A stretch of 64,000 nt of DNA from DALYDD01 sp031973395 (GCA_031973395.1 DALYDD010000006.1:1-64000); one strand, 5' to 3'. Positions 1-8,367 are shown, numbered from the stretch's first letter. A program made the numbers and translations. Notes: generated from the letters alone by a model not told the origin.

Positions 1-72
1 TGGCTTGTAAAGTCTGTATTCAATACGATTCGGCAAAGAGACGCGTCGTGGCGATAAAACGCAATTATCAAT

Positions 73-101
73 TTGTATAAATTATAACCTCGAGATACTA
101 T
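73..101 (+). promoter_or_regulatory. Promoter, leaderless type
   Basis: TTGTAT at 73-78, a 17-base spacer and TACTAT at 96-101. The -10 box ends six bases before the ATG at 108, so transcription should start at or next to the start codon. No Shine-Dalgarno motif is present. Confidence 0.45.
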
Positions 102-107
102 ATCCCC

Positions 108-926
108 ATGAACCAACGACATCCTATCGACTGGAAGCGCTATATCCTTGCCTTCATCATTACTGGCCTTATTTTTGGCTCTGCTTTGTATGTGAATAAG
201 ATTATTGACGAAAAAAGAGAGGGTAATATCAATGCCATCCGCGACCAAATTGCCCTTGACCTTCTATCCAGCGAAACCCAATTCAATCTCTTGCGAGAAA
301 CTTCTTGTACCAATATTTCTACGACCGCCTTGTCCGAAGAACTCAATTCCCTTTCTCGAAAACTGAGTTATATGGAGGCCGATGATGCCAATGGTAATAA
401 TCCAGAGCTCGTCTATCTCAAAAAATATTATTCACTCCTTGAAATCAAGGACTATCTTCTCATGGATCAATTACGCATAAAATGCGGATTGAAGCCTCTT
501 TCTATTCTTTATTTTTATGGAAAAAAAGACGACTGTCCTGAATGTGAAAAGGTGCAGGTGGTCCTCACCTATTTACGACAGCAATATCCTGAACTTCGTG
601 TCTATTCTTTTGACACAGGACTCGAAATGTCTGCCCTCGATACATTGAAATCCATGTTCAAAGTTGAGGATACAAAATTACCAGCACTCGTTATCAATAA
701 TAAACAATACACCGGTTTCAAAACTGTCGAAGAGATGAAAGTTCTTATCCCTGAACTCAAAACAATTGATGCCAAGCGCCTCGAGGATGCGAATAGTAAT
801 GCTACAAGCACTGCCACAAGCACCCCTGCAACAAAAAAACCGAGGACGACTAGAAAGCCGGCTTCCAGCGCAACGATCGTGACCCCGCAACCAACCGCAA
901 CAAATACTTCTACAAGTACGAGGTAG
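108..926 (+). CDS. Membrane-anchored thioredoxin-fold protein
   Basis: This 272-aa protein has one N-terminal membrane segment (about residues 11-29), which should anchor it with the rest outside the membrane. Residues 40-115 are charged and probably helical. A thioredoxin-like fold follows (about 130-215) with a CPEC motif at 143-146 in the position of the CxxC active site, and a later LPALVI stretch fits the cis-proline loop. The tail from about 225 is rich in Thr, Ser, Ala and Pro and looks disordered. A role in exported thiol-disulphide exchange is an inference; it would fit the DsbB-like gene at 8873-9415. A glutaredoxin-like or purely structural role is possible. The start at 108 is supported by the closely placed -10 box. 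Confidence 0.75.
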   Translation: MNQRHPIDWKRYILAFIITGLIFGSALYVNKIIDEKREGNINAIRDQIALDLLSSETQFNLLRETSCTNISTTALSEELNSLSRKLSYMEADDANGNNPELVYLKKYYSLLEIKDYLLMDQLRIKCGLKPLSILYFYGKKDDCPECEKVQVVLTYLRQQYPELRVYSFDTGLEMSALDTLKSMFKVEDTKLPALVINNKQYTGFKTVEEMKVLIPELKTIDAKRLEDANSNATSTATSTPATKKPRTTRKPASSATIVTPQPTATNTSTSTR

Positions 927-978
927 TTGAAGCACCCTACATCAGCGATGACGATTGGTTTTAGAGTCAAAAACACGC

Positions 979-984
979 TAAAAT
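979..984 (+). promoter_or_regulatory. -10 box 7 nt before ATG
   Basis: TAAAAT at 979-984 lies seven bases before the ATG at 992. An AGGAGG string sits directly against the start codon (985-990), too close to act as a normal ribosome site if transcription begins at about 991. A weak TTGGTT lies 18 bases upstream of the -10. Confidence 0.35.
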
Positions 985-991
985 AGGAGGC

Positions 992-3145
992 ATGCTCAGA
1001 AAAGGCATCGCCTATACATTATTGATCGCCACATTCATTCTCGGGGCTCGTGCCGATATCTTATTTGCCGATACAAATAATTCAGTTTTCATAGCTAATT
1101 ATTTTCAATTTGCCTTCAATTTCAATGCAGGCCAAACTAGAAACCCAGATGTCATCTATCTGAAGCGTATTCTCAACAATGATCCTCGAACCAAATTGGC
1201 TACAGACCCATGCATCAGCGACGATATTGATCCTTTTTATGATCAAAGGACAAAAAATGCGGTCTATCGGTTCCAGCAAATTTATGGAGGAGAAAGAGTT
1301 GGCTTAGGACGAGCCCCTACCGGAAATGTAGGGCCTTATACACGTGCAAACATGAACAGGCTGATGAGAACACCGGCTTATGCAAATATTATGGCAAGCT
1401 CCTCTGCCCAAGCGCTCGCAACATACCTAAACGCAGCATCTCAAACCACAGCCAATGGCACACCGACCAACTCAGCTGTAGCAGCATATTTGAATCAAGT
1501 GAGCCAAACAATTCAATCGAGTACTTCAACCCCTTTAGCTACATCGACCCCAATCAATCCTAATCTGCCACAAAATGTACAGAATTATTTGAACCAGGTA
1601 AATCAATCAACAGCCATGACTACAAGCACCATCGCCTCTTCAACTCCGAGCGCACCTCCTGTCGTGGCACCGAGTAATAATCCCACAGTAAATGCGTACG
1701 GATCCAATGTAAACCTAGTGATCAGTGCTGGAGCAAATGCAATTAATGCGAATACAGCAGCAGCAAACCCGACATCAACATCAGGTTTTGTTCCGACACC
1801 GATACTTACCCCAATCCCTGGCGGAAATGCAGGTATTCAAAATTATTTTAANNNNNNNNNNGGCGCTCTTGCAAATCCTTTTCTAGCCGATCAAATTCAA
1901 AATTATTTTAATAATGCGAATGCGGCCCTTCAGGCAAATGCCTCGAATACCCAAAACGCAGTCGTCCAAGGACCCCCAAGCAATGCATCTGTGGCAAATT
2001 ATTTAAATGTTGCCAATCAGGTTTTGAGTCAAAATAGTACCAGCTCCATCATTGCATCTGGTACGGCCATGAGTAATTTTGATCCATCTCTTCTCACCGT
2101 TAATCCAACCACCATTACAAGATGTGATCAAAATATCACCATCAGCGGCGAAAACTTTTCTACATCAACAAATCTCGTCATTGGCACACTTGGAAGCTTG
2201 ATCGTCCCATCAGTCACCCTCAGTAATTCTTCAACAGGCTCGATCGGATCAATCACATTTAATCTCAAACAATTCACTGACTATTTCTACTATCAATCAA
2301 TATACGCGGGCACCACTCGAGATATCAGGCTGGTGATTATGGCAAATGGTCGTATTTCAGATCAAGCAATCGTGCTTCGCTTCACATTCCCCGGAGAAGC
2401 GAGATCTGCGGGAGCAATCACCTATACCATGAACTATCCAGGTAATGTACCTGATTTACGCGGATCTCCACAAGGCGGCCTAGGCATCAGCCCTCAAGCT
2501 GCGTTGGTGCCAGGAAATAGCTCGAGCGGATCTCTCGTTCGTACTATTGAGACATTTGATAAACAAGTATTCAAAGACACCCCCCACGGTGCTTCGATAA
2601 GTAATATTGGAGGATCCGGAGCCATTGATACCGTATATGGATTTGCAGCAAATGGCCTCCTCAATCAAAAACTACAAGGCAAGACACCGGGTGTTGTAAA
2701 CCTCACCTCACTCGGCATAACGAGTGTAAATGCAACAAGTACATCAAATGGCGGTGGAAGCAATATTGGTACCGTTGTCGGCATTGCGGCGGCGGGTATC
2801 GGCATTGCAGCAGGTGTCAGCGCCCTCTCTGGAGGCGCACAAGCCGCTGTGAACCAAGTCATCCGAGGTTTCGGCGGACGAGTTATCATCACCTACCCTT
2901 GTACATGTAGTTTCAACTTCATTGTCACATTACTCGATGCGCGAGGTCCTGCATATCAAATCATGTTCCAACCAGGAGTTTCTTTCCTCAAAATGAATTT
3001 CAACATCTTCACACCAGGCGTTGCAGTGCTTGGAACATTTTTGCTTGGTCCCTCGATCCCATGCCTCATGTATGTAGGTGTCGCTTGTGTACCATTCGGA
3101 TTGCCGATTGGTACGATATTGCAGGTGGGAACTTCGGTTATATAA
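992..3145 (+). CDS. Large secreted protein with peptidoglycan-binding-like and IPT/TIG-like domains (contains a gap)
   Basis: About 717 aa as drawn, with 10 Ns inside. A signal peptide covers residues 1-26. Residues 35-125 resemble the peptidoglycan-binding type 1 fold common in parcubacterial exported proteins (FDQR/TKNAV/RFQ pattern, then GPYTRANMNRL). Residues 130-350 are a low-complexity Asn/Thr/Ser/Ala region with a degenerate repeat around Q-x-YLN/YFN-x-A. Residues about 365-460 look like an IPT/TIG beta-sandwich. A glycine-rich hydrophobic stretch near 590-615 is followed by a Cys-containing C-terminal domain (YPCTCSFNF). It is probably a cell-surface protein. Its partner and substrate are unknown. 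The frame stays open across the gap only because the placeholder length happens to fit. Confidence 0.75.
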   Translation: MLRKGIAYTLLIATFILGARADILFADTNNSVFIANYFQFAFNFNAGQTRNPDVIYLKRILNNDPRTKLATDPCISDDIDPFYDQRTKNAVYRFQQIYGGERVGLGRAPTGNVGPYTRANMNRLMRTPAYANIMASSSAQALATYLNAASQTTANGTPTNSAVAAYLNQVSQTIQSSTSTPLATSTPINPNLPQNVQNYLNQVNQSTAMTTSTIASSTPSAPPVVAPSNNPTVNAYGSNVNLVISAGANAINANTAAANPTSTSGFVPTPILTPIPGGNAGIQNYFXXXXGALANPFLADQIQNYFNNANAALQANASNTQNAVVQGPPSNASVANYLNVANQVLSQNSTSSIIASGTAMSNFDPSLLTVNPTTITRCDQNITISGENFSTSTNLVIGTLGSLIVPSVTLSNSSTGSIGSITFNLKQFTDYFYYQSIYAGTTRDIRLVIMANGRISDQAIVLRFTFPGEARSAGAITYTMNYPGNVPDLRGSPQGGLGISPQAALVPGNSSSGSLVRTIETFDKQVFKDTPHGASISNIGGSGAIDTVYGFAANGLLNQKLQGKTPGVVNLTSLGITSVNATSTSNGGGSNIGTVVGIAAAGIGIAAGVSALSGGAQAAVNQVIRGFGGRVIITYPCTCSFNFIVTLLDARGPAYQIMFQPGVSFLKMNFNIFTPGVAVLGTFLLGPSIPCLMYVGVACVPFGLPIGTILQVGTSVI
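1852..1861. other. Assembly gap (10 N) inside a repeat
   Basis: Ten Ns. The left flank ends in attcaaaattatttta plus one more a, and the same 16-base string recurs 30 bases past the gap. The gap therefore falls inside the tandem repeat of the coding region, and one or more repeat copies may be missing. Confidence 0.9.
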
Positions 3146-3209
3146 TCGTGTATTTTTATTGAAAGAAAATACAAATACAAAATTCAAATGCAACGCCGGC
3201 TATTTTTGG

Positions 3210-3274
3210 GGCGGCTCAGCAAATATAAAAGCCTATAGACTTTTTCTATAGGCTTTTATATTTGCTGAGCCGCC
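3210..3274. repeat. 30-bp perfect inverted repeat overlapping the tRNA-Thr 3' end
   Basis: Arms 3210-3239 and 3245-3274 are exact reverse complements around a 5-base loop (ctttt). The right arm includes the GGCGGC acceptor strand of tRNA-Thr, and the left arm is an inverted copy 3' of the gene. The tRNA transcript could form a 30-bp hairpin that consumes its own acceptor strand. No U-tract follows on the minus strand, so it is not a textbook terminator. Confidence 0.9.
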
Positions 3275-3340
3275 TCCCAGACTCGAACTGGGGACCCTCA
3301 CTTTACAAAAGTGTAGCTCTACCAACTGAGCTAAGGCGGC
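3268..3340 (-). tRNA. tRNA-Thr (TGT anticodon)
   Basis: The reverse strand folds as a cloverleaf: acceptor GCCGCCT pairs with AGGCGGC, the D arm is GCTC-AGTTGGTA-GAGC, the anticodon loop TTTGTAA carries TGT (reads ACA, Thr), and the T arm is CCCAG-TTCGAGT-CTGGG. Position 3268 is the discriminator. No CCA is encoded; the next bases are CAG. A promoter lies at 3377-3405. The 3' acceptor strand is shared with a long inverted repeat. Confidence 0.95.
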
Positions 3341-3376
3341 AATATTTGATTGGCAAACTTTCAGTGAACGTTATCG

Positions 3377-3405
3377 AGTTTATCACAACCCGCGGCTGAT
3401 TTCAA
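3377..3405 (-). promoter_or_regulatory. Promoter of tRNA-Thr
   Basis: On the minus strand TTGAAA (3405-3400), 17 bases, then TAAACT (3382-3377). The predicted start lies about 30 bases before the mature tRNA, as expected for a 5' leader removed by RNase P. Confidence 0.5.
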
Positions 3406-3441
3406 CACTATTTTTAGACCATTTCCTGTTAGAACTTGCTT

Positions 3442-3819
3442 CTATTTTGACCGTTTTTTATATCCCACATGATCGAGAAAAAAGGCAACCGCCCCCTTAT
3501 TTTTTGGTAAACCCTCGCCGGTCACCCTGTTTTTTGCCTTACCAAAAGAACGGAGTACCTGTACAGCCTTTTCAACTATATAAATACCGAAGTGTTCCAG
3601 GTTTTCCGCCGCGATATGCAATTTATCTTTTACATATTTACTATCTACCGATGCCAGATACTCTCTTTTGTGAAGATAGTATTGCGAAAGTTTATAGTCC
3701 AAAGAATCAGAACCAATCCGGATGATTGGTCTCCCGCCGTTTTGTTCCCTTCTTTTTCCATAACAAATAAGGAGAAAGAAGAGGCCGGAAGCTATGCAGA
3801 TTATCAATGAGGGAATCAT
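3442..3819 (-). CDS. Small membrane protein of unknown function
   Basis: 125 aa with one N-terminal hydrophobic segment (residues 3-20) followed by a basic, mostly helical cytoplasmic part with many Lys and Tyr. I do not recognise a family. It starts 24 bases after the tsf stop, so it is probably the last gene of the rpsB-tsf transcript. The Lys/Arg-rich body could touch RNA or phospholipid, but nothing in the sequence proves this. Base composition matches the neighbouring housekeeping genes. Confidence 0.65.
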   Translation of the reverse strand: MIPSLIICIASGLFFLLICYGKRREQNGGRPIIRIGSDSLDYKLSQYYLHKREYLASVDSKYVKDKLHIAAENLEHFGIYIVEKAVQVLRSFGKAKNRVTGEGLPKNKGAVAFFLDHVGYKKRSK

Positions 3820-3843
3820 AATGATTGACCTCAGCCCTCGCGC

Positions 3844-4437
3844 TTAGCGAGATACTGAGAATCGTGAGAAGTGCGAAACCACAATCTTTTCACCGAATTT
3901 CTGAGTAGCATTTTCGATCAATTGTCGGATCGTAAGTTCCGGATTTTTGACGAATGGCTGATCGAGCAAAACTTTTTCTTTGAAATATGCATCCAATTTT
4001 CCTTGGAGGATTTTTTCCTGCATATCTGCAGGCTTATCTTTTACCTCTTCCTTAAAGAATTCGGTAGCTTTGGCTTTGGCAGATTCGTCGATATCCTCTG
4101 AGCTAATGAAAGCAGGGTTAGTGGCGCCGATATGCATAGCGATATCGTATGCGAGAGCCTTGAACTCTGCATTATTCGATACGAAGTCTGTCTCAGAAGA
4201 GAGCTGGACCAAAGAGCCAATGGCACCATTGGCATGAACATAGGCTGCGATAGAGCCAGCACCTAGTTCTCGGTCCGATTTCTTTGCAGCAACGTCTGCA
4301 CCCTTCTTGCGAAGGAACATGAGGGCTTTTTCTTCATCTCCACCGGCATCTTCGAGGGCTTTTTTGCATTGCATAACAGAGATACCTGTTCGGTCTCTGA
4401 GAGCTTTTACTTGATCCATTGAAATTTCTGATGACAT
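3844..4437 (-). CDS. tsf: Elongation factor Ts
   Basis: 197 aa. EF-Ts exchanges GDP for GTP on EF-Tu. The N-terminal UBA-like domain (residues 6-45) contains the family signature LRDRTGISVMQCKKALEDAG. A single core domain follows with the TDFVSNNAEF motif (about residues 84-93) that contacts EF-Tu. At about 200 aa it is a short, one-core-domain form, unlike the roughly 280-aa E. coli protein; short forms are usual in many bacteria. It lies 85 bases downstream of rpsB in the classic order. No Shine-Dalgarno motif precedes the ATG. Confidence 0.96.
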   Translation of the reverse strand: MSSEISMDQVKALRDRTGISVMQCKKALEDAGGDEEKALMFLRKKGADVAAKKSDRELGAGSIAAYVHANGAIGSLVQLSSETDFVSNNAEFKALAYDIAMHIGATNPAFISSEDIDESAKAKATEFFKEEVKDKPADMQEKILQGKLDAYFKEKVLLDQPFVKNPELTIRQLIENATQKFGEKIVVSHFSRFSVSR

Positions 4438-4522
4438 AAGATTTTTGGGGGTTAGAGTTTAATTATACCCGCAGGGGCTAGAACAACGCAACCGATCTTG
4501 CGACCGGTTACTTTGTGCTTAT

Positions 4523-5251
4523 TTATACGACTTTCTTGGCGTCTTTGAATGCTTTTGCGATTTCTGAAACGAAATGCTGGATGCTGTCGATTGATGTATC
4601 GTTTGCAACGATTGGATACTGGATCTGGCTGATATCGCAGTCTGAACCACAAAGTGCGATTACAGGGATTTTCTTTTCTTTTGCTTCAGCTACAGCGATG
4701 TATTCTTTCTTTGAATCAACTACAAAGAGTGCGGCTGGCAAAGAAGCCATAGAAATAATTCCACCGAAAAGAGTATCGAGTCGTTTGATTTCGATATCGA
4801 TCAAACCTCGCTCTCGCTTTGTGTATTTGTTGAGTTCGCCAGTTTCTTTTTGGTTTGTGAGAGTGACAAGCTTTTCTACTCGCTTTCGGATGATTTCAAA
4901 GTTTGTAAAAGTTCCACCAACCCATCGGCCCGCAACATACGGCTGGTCGATTGATTCCGCATTCTTTTTGACTATTTCTTTTGCCTCACTTTTGCTTCCG
5001 AGGAAAACGATCTGTCGGCCAGAGAGCGCTACTTTTTTAACAAATTCGAGGGCGGCATCGAGCTGAGTATCAGTTTTTTCAAGATTGAAAATTTCAATCT
5101 TGTTCTTTGTCCCATAAATAAAAGGTTTAACAGTAGGGTGTCGTCGTGACTTTACAAAGCCATAATGTGCCCCTACTTTGAACATGGCATCAATAGAGGC
5201 CTTGTTTGCTCCTGTTCCAGAGCTTGTTTTTGAATCGGTTTTAGCTGACAT
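4523..5251 (-). CDS. rpsB: 30S ribosomal protein S2
   Basis: 242 aa. S2 binds the head-body junction of the small subunit and is needed for S1 association where S1 exists. Signatures seen: FKVGAHYGFVKSRRHPTVKPF near the N-terminus, the FLGSKSEAKEI and YVAGRWVGGTFTNFEII region (about 95-130), and IPVIALCGSDCDISQIQYPI near the C-terminus. The first 20 residues (MSAKTDSKTSSG...) are an unusual Ser/Thr/Lys extension. It is the first gene of an rpsB-tsf operon. The leader has no purine-rich ribosome site. Confidence 0.97.
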   Translation of the reverse strand: MSAKTDSKTSSGTGANKASIDAMFKVGAHYGFVKSRRHPTVKPFIYGTKNKIEIFNLEKTDTQLDAALEFVKKVALSGRQIVFLGSKSEAKEIVKKNAESIDQPYVAGRWVGGTFTNFEIIRKRVEKLVTLTNQKETGELNKYTKRERGLIDIEIKRLDTLFGGIISMASLPAALFVVDSKKEYIAVAEAKEKKIPVIALCGSDCDISQIQYPIVANDTSIDSIQHFVSEIAKAFKDAKKVV

Positions 5252-5360
5252 AGGTAATGACTAGGTTAACATAGGAAATAGGTTTGAACAAGGGGTTGAG
5301 GGCTTGTTTTTACGGCCTGTTTTAAGGGTGATTTGGAGCTATTTTTATATATAAAGGAAG

Positions 5361-5386
5361 AGGGCCGCGCCTTTCGGCGCGGCCCT
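5361..5386 (-). terminator. Hairpin terminator of the 5.4-kb cassette
   Basis: Perfect 11-bp GC stem (5361-5371 with 5376-5386) and a 4-base loop, 42 bases after the cassette stop codon. On the minus strand it is followed by the pyrimidine-rich CTTCCTTTAT. Confidence 0.7.
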
Positions 5387-5427
5387 TTGAATCAATTCCT
5401 GATCGAGTCTTGTTTAACGTCTGGCTC

Positions 5428-6051
5428 TCAGACACCAGCCCATTCGCGAACATGCGGTTGCAGAGTGGGTATGCCCACGAAGGCCGGAGCACGGTTATGC
5501 CCCGCAAGGACCTTTTCCCAATAATGCATGAACGAGCCTTTAGAGTCATAAAAATCTCCTGACAGCTCGTGGATATTGTACAAACACTCGACTATCTTAC
5601 CGAGACAAACCGTCATCTGACGACGAATGTCTGCAAGAGACCGAGTTTGTGGAAACATTCGCCAGAACTGCATGCCGGCATGCATCAACTGATCATCGAG
5701 CCCGCTAAGCAAGAAGAGATCGGCTTGCGACATATTGAGACGCAGAATGCCCGCTGTCTTCCCGATTTTCCACCAGATCAACGACCAGCCGACGAAGGCT
5801 GAAACGAGGCCTGCGGTTATTCCTGGACGCGGATCGCCGAGGAAGAAACTTGCGAGCATTATGGCCAGTATTCCTGGGTATATGAGATGGCGTCTCACAA
5901 CCCTGCAAAACCGCGAGCGCGGCAAGATGAGTTGCCGGCGCCGTTCCCACAGAGACTCTACGTGAGATGTGATTTCCGTGCACTGCGGCGCAGGAGGATT
6001 TTGTGCGGCCGCAAGTCCACGAAAAAGCATATAGTTAACAAGAAAGTTCAT
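5428..6051 (-). CDS. Cassette 1: unknown two-helix membrane protein
   Basis: 207 aa from the ATG at 6051; a TTG five codons upstream is less likely. Two hydrophobic segments lie close together at about residues 60-95 (IYPGILAIMLASFFLG and ITAGLVSAFVGWSLIWW). They are followed by a C-terminal cytoplasmic region with several Met, Trp and Arg. No family is recognised. The coding DNA is clearly richer in G and C than the flanking prfA and rpsB genes. It is a stand-alone unit: a -35/-10 promoter overlaps the end of prfA, a leader of about 100 bases contains an 8-bp hairpin (6102-6109 with 6121-6128), and a strong terminator follows. It is one of seven such cassettes in the window. Confidence 0.6.
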   Translation of the reverse strand: MNFLVNYMLFRGLAAAQNPPAPQCTEITSHVESLWERRRQLILPRSRFCRVVRRHLIYPGILAIMLASFFLGDPRPGITAGLVSAFVGWSLIWWKIGKTAGILRLNMSQADLFLLSGLDDQLMHAGMQFWRMFPQTRSLADIRRQMTVCLGKIVECLYNIHELSGDFYDSKGSFMHYWEKVLAGHNRAPAFVGIPTLQPHVREWAGV

Positions 6052-6158
6052 GACAAGAAATGCCAATTATAAGCAAGGGTATCTACCCCGACTCCTGTGC
6101 CCCTGAGCACAAAAGCTTGTTGCTCAGGAGATGACTTAGGCATATCAAATCCGCACTG

Positions 6159-6187
6159 ATTTAACCACTCGCCTAGGCTTGCGTCAA
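6159..6187 (-). promoter_or_regulatory. Cassette 1 promoter
   Basis: Minus strand TTGACG (6187-6182), exactly 17 bases, TTAAAT (6164-6159). The -35 begins two bases after the prfA stop codon, so the cassette abuts prfA. The leader to the ATG is about 100 bases. Confidence 0.55.
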
Positions 6188-6188
6188 A

Positions 6189-7181
6189 TTACTCATCATC
6201 ATCTTCCCCGCTCTCACCCATTGTTCCGGTCTCTGATGCGGTAATCAAAGCATCAATGATCGGCTTGATATTTCCGAGCATGATAGTTGGCAAACCATGC
6301 CAGCTTTGCTTGATACGATGATCAGTGACACGATCCTGCAAAACATTGTAGGTACGAATCTTTTCGGAACGATTTCCGGTACCAATCTGAGATTTTCTAT
6401 CAGCGGAAAATTTACTTGCCTCTTCTTCTTCTTTCTTCTGCTGCAATTTTGCAAGGAGAATAGACATGGCTTTTTCCTTGTTTTTGAGCTGGCTTCGCTC
6501 CGCAGTACTTCTTACATCAATACCGGTTGGCTTGTGAATGAGGCGCACCGCCGTTTCTACCTTGTTCACGTTCTGTCCTCCAGCACCACCTGAACGAGAG
6601 AGTTCAGTTTCGATATCTGCAGGATTAATCTCTACGGTTACTTTTTTTCTAATGGGCAAAATAGCCACAGTTACAGTCGAAGTATGCACGCGTCCAGATT
6701 TTTCGGTAGCCGGCACACGCTGGACTCGATGCACACCCATTTCAAATTTAAAATATTTATAAATCTCCTGTCCTCTAAATTCAAAAGAAGCTTCTTTATA
6801 TCCACCCAAATCACTTTCTGAAATGTTTACATCTTTATATCCCCAACCTTGCATAGCAGCATAGCCTTTATACATATTGGCCAATTCTTCGGCAAAAAGA
6901 GCGGACTCTTCCCCACCCGCACCTGCACGAATTTCGAGAACAATTTCATTTGGGTTTTCGTCGGCCCTTTCTTCTTCTTTTGTGACTTCGCGAATTTTTT
7001 CTTCAATGGCTTTAAGCTGTTCATCAATACTAACAGATTCTTCTTTCACCAGATCCACCATCGCAGGATCATCGGCCATAGCCTGAAGTTCGCTTTTTTG
7101 CGCCAAAACACGCTCGTATTCATTTGCGAGATATTCTGTTTTAAAACTTTCTTTGCACTTTTTTAGTTCTTCAGGTGTCAT
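6189..7181 (-). CDS. prfA: Peptide chain release factor 1
   Basis: 330 aa. RF1 reads UAA and UAG and triggers peptide release. The codon-recognition PxT motif is present as VPAT in GVHRVQRVPATEKSGRVHTS, where RF2 would have SPF. The catalytic GGQ lies in RSGGAGGQNVNKVETAVR. The C-terminal domain contains QDRVTDHRI. It is slightly shorter than the usual 355-360 aa, with a compact N-terminal domain and an acidic tail (ESGEDDDE). It follows rpmE by 86 bases, a common bacterial pairing. No RF2 gene is in the window, but TGA stops occur (for example at 5428 and 14641), so RF2 should exist elsewhere. Confidence 0.97.
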   Translation of the reverse strand: MTPEELKKCKESFKTEYLANEYERVLAQKSELQAMADDPAMVDLVKEESVSIDEQLKAIEEKIREVTKEEERADENPNEIVLEIRAGAGGEESALFAEELANMYKGYAAMQGWGYKDVNISESDLGGYKEASFEFRGQEIYKYFKFEMGVHRVQRVPATEKSGRVHTSTVTVAILPIRKKVTVEINPADIETELSRSGGAGGQNVNKVETAVRLIHKPTGIDVRSTAERSQLKNKEKAMSILLAKLQQKKEEEEASKFSADRKSQIGTGNRSEKIRTYNVLQDRVTDHRIKQSWHGLPTIMLGNIKPIIDALITASETGTMGESGEDDDE

Positions 7182-7267
7182 TGTTTTGGTTTAAGGTGTG
7201 AGCGCAGGCCGCTGCGTCCAAAAGAAAAAAGCGGCATCCAATAAAGTATACCGCCTTTTCTCTTTCG

Positions 7268-7516
7268 TTATTTCTTTTTTGCGTCGTTTGCTGCTTTTGT
7301 CTCTTTCTTTTCTTTGCTGGCTGCTCGAGCTTTATTGAACTTTTCTACTCGGCCGGCTGTGTCGAGGACTTTTTCATTGCCTGTATAAAAAGGATGGCAC
7401 TTTGAGCAGATTTCAATTGAAACCGCGTCTTTTGTAGAGCCCATAGTGAATACAGCACCACATGCACATGTGAAGGCTGTACTATTATTATATTTTGGAT
7501 GGATATCTGCTTTCAT
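7268..7516 (-). CDS. rpmE: 50S ribosomal protein L31, zinc-binding type
   Basis: 82 aa. The core (residues 1-65) has the paired cysteines of the zinc-binding form (CACG near residue 18 and CSKCHPFYTG near 37-46), so it is the C+ type used when zinc is plentiful. The C-terminal 20 residues are almost entirely Lys, Ala and Glu, an extension beyond the usual 66-70 aa. It is the first gene of the rpmE-prfA pair. The leader (GTAAAAAAGCCCATAAATTCA) has no Shine-Dalgarno motif. Confidence 0.95.
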   Translation of the reverse strand: MKADIHPKYNNSTAFTCACGAVFTMGSTKDAVSIEICSKCHPFYTGNEKVLDTAGRVEKFNKARAASKEKKETKAANDAKKK

Positions 7517-7647
7517 TGAATTTATGGGCTTTTTTACTGTTTAGCTACCTATTTTGAGGCGAGAAACATGGCCCTTTTGTGTGTAGTTTATAGCATATAT
7601 AGGGAAAAAGGGCAATTTATATAAAAAATCGAATTAATAAAATGAGA

Positions 7648-7685
7648 AAACGCCGGTCCCTCTGCAATGATGAGGACCGGCGTTT
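7648..7685 (-). terminator. Cassette 2 terminator
   Basis: 12-bp stem AAACGCCGGTCC/GGACCGGCGTTT (7648-7659 with 7674-7685), loop of 14, followed on the minus strand by TCTCATTTTATT. It lies 34 bases after the stop codon at 7720. Confidence 0.75.
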
Positions 7686-7719
7686 GATGGTGATGCACCC
7701 TGTAACAGCGAGGTTACGA

Positions 7720-8247
7720 TCACTGCCCATCTCTCGGTTTTTCTTCCCTGATGAACTCGAGAAGCTCATCAATGTCGTATTCATGCGTGCCAATCCTGGA
7801 TAGATCAGGCTGCTCCGCACAGGCCCTGGTGGTTGCTGTCCAACCTTTTTTACGGAAATTGGCCGCCAGTTCCTCTGGATAGTCCTCGAGTCTATGCTCT
7901 GCAATATTGGGTACATGGCAGATGATGACTGACGAGGACGACATAGTGACTGCAATCTCCGCCCAAACCAGATGTCGCTGAGCATCGAGCGGGTTTCCTG
8001 ATCCGCAAATTAGATGAACAAACTCGATTCCTGTCTCATTGAGGTTCCAGCGCTGCCGACTCGGGCAACGCGATGCATGAATTATCTCGTCGACGAGGAT
8101 GTCGATGTCTTTGCTACGCCGCCGCGTAGTACTCCATAGGGGGATGCCGACCACTAGGAAGAAAGATACAAGACCTATCAACAGGGCGACGGCCCACTCT
8201 CCAGGGGTTTCTGGGAGGTAAAAAGAAATCTTACAGAACGTATTCAT
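7720..8247 (-). CDS. Cassette 2: unknown protein with one membrane helix
   Basis: 175 aa. A hydrophobic segment at residues 19-38 (AVALLIGLVSFFLVVGIPLW) is followed by a basic TTRRRSKD stop-transfer stretch, so residues 45-175 should be cytoplasmic. That part is mixed alpha/beta in appearance with several Cys and His (ICGSG, IICHVPNIAEHR). I recognise no family. GC content and codon choice are higher than in rpmE and dsbB on either side. Its own promoter (8323-8351), a C-rich leader of about 70 bases and a 12-bp-stem terminator make it a single-gene unit. It diverges from cassette 3 at 8507. Confidence 0.6.
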   Translation of the reverse strand: MNTFCKISFYLPETPGEWAVALLIGLVSFFLVVGIPLWSTTRRRSKDIDILVDEIIHASRCPSRQRWNLNETGIEFVHLICGSGNPLDAQRHLVWAEIAVTMSSSSVIICHVPNIAEHRLEDYPEELAANFRKKGWTATTRACAEQPDLSRIGTHEYDIDELLEFIREEKPRDGQ

Positions 8248-8322
8248 TTTCTAGGTTGGTGTAGAGGGTTGGAGTTAGGGGTGATGGGTGGATGAAGAAA
8301 TCAAACAACAATTACGGTCATA

Positions 8323-8351
8323 TTTATACAATAGAATACCATTACTGACAA
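8323..8351 (-). promoter_or_regulatory. Cassette 2 promoter
   Basis: Minus strand TTGTCA (8351-8346), exactly 17 bases, TATAAA (8328-8323). The leader to the ATG at 8247 is about 68 bases, C-rich and almost free of G. This promoter overlaps a + strand open frame starting at 8288, which is one reason to discount that frame. Confidence 0.6.
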
Positions 8352-8367
8352 GACTACCGTATGTAAA

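Noticed and set aside
3210..3274. Calling the long inverted repeat a Rho-independent terminator
   Set aside because: No T run follows the stem on either strand, and the arm includes mature tRNA sequence.
3447..3810. Two overlapping + strand open frames
   Set aside because: They are complementary to the coding sequence of the minus-strand gene at 3442-3819, which fits the operon with tsf and has a hydrophobic N-terminus.
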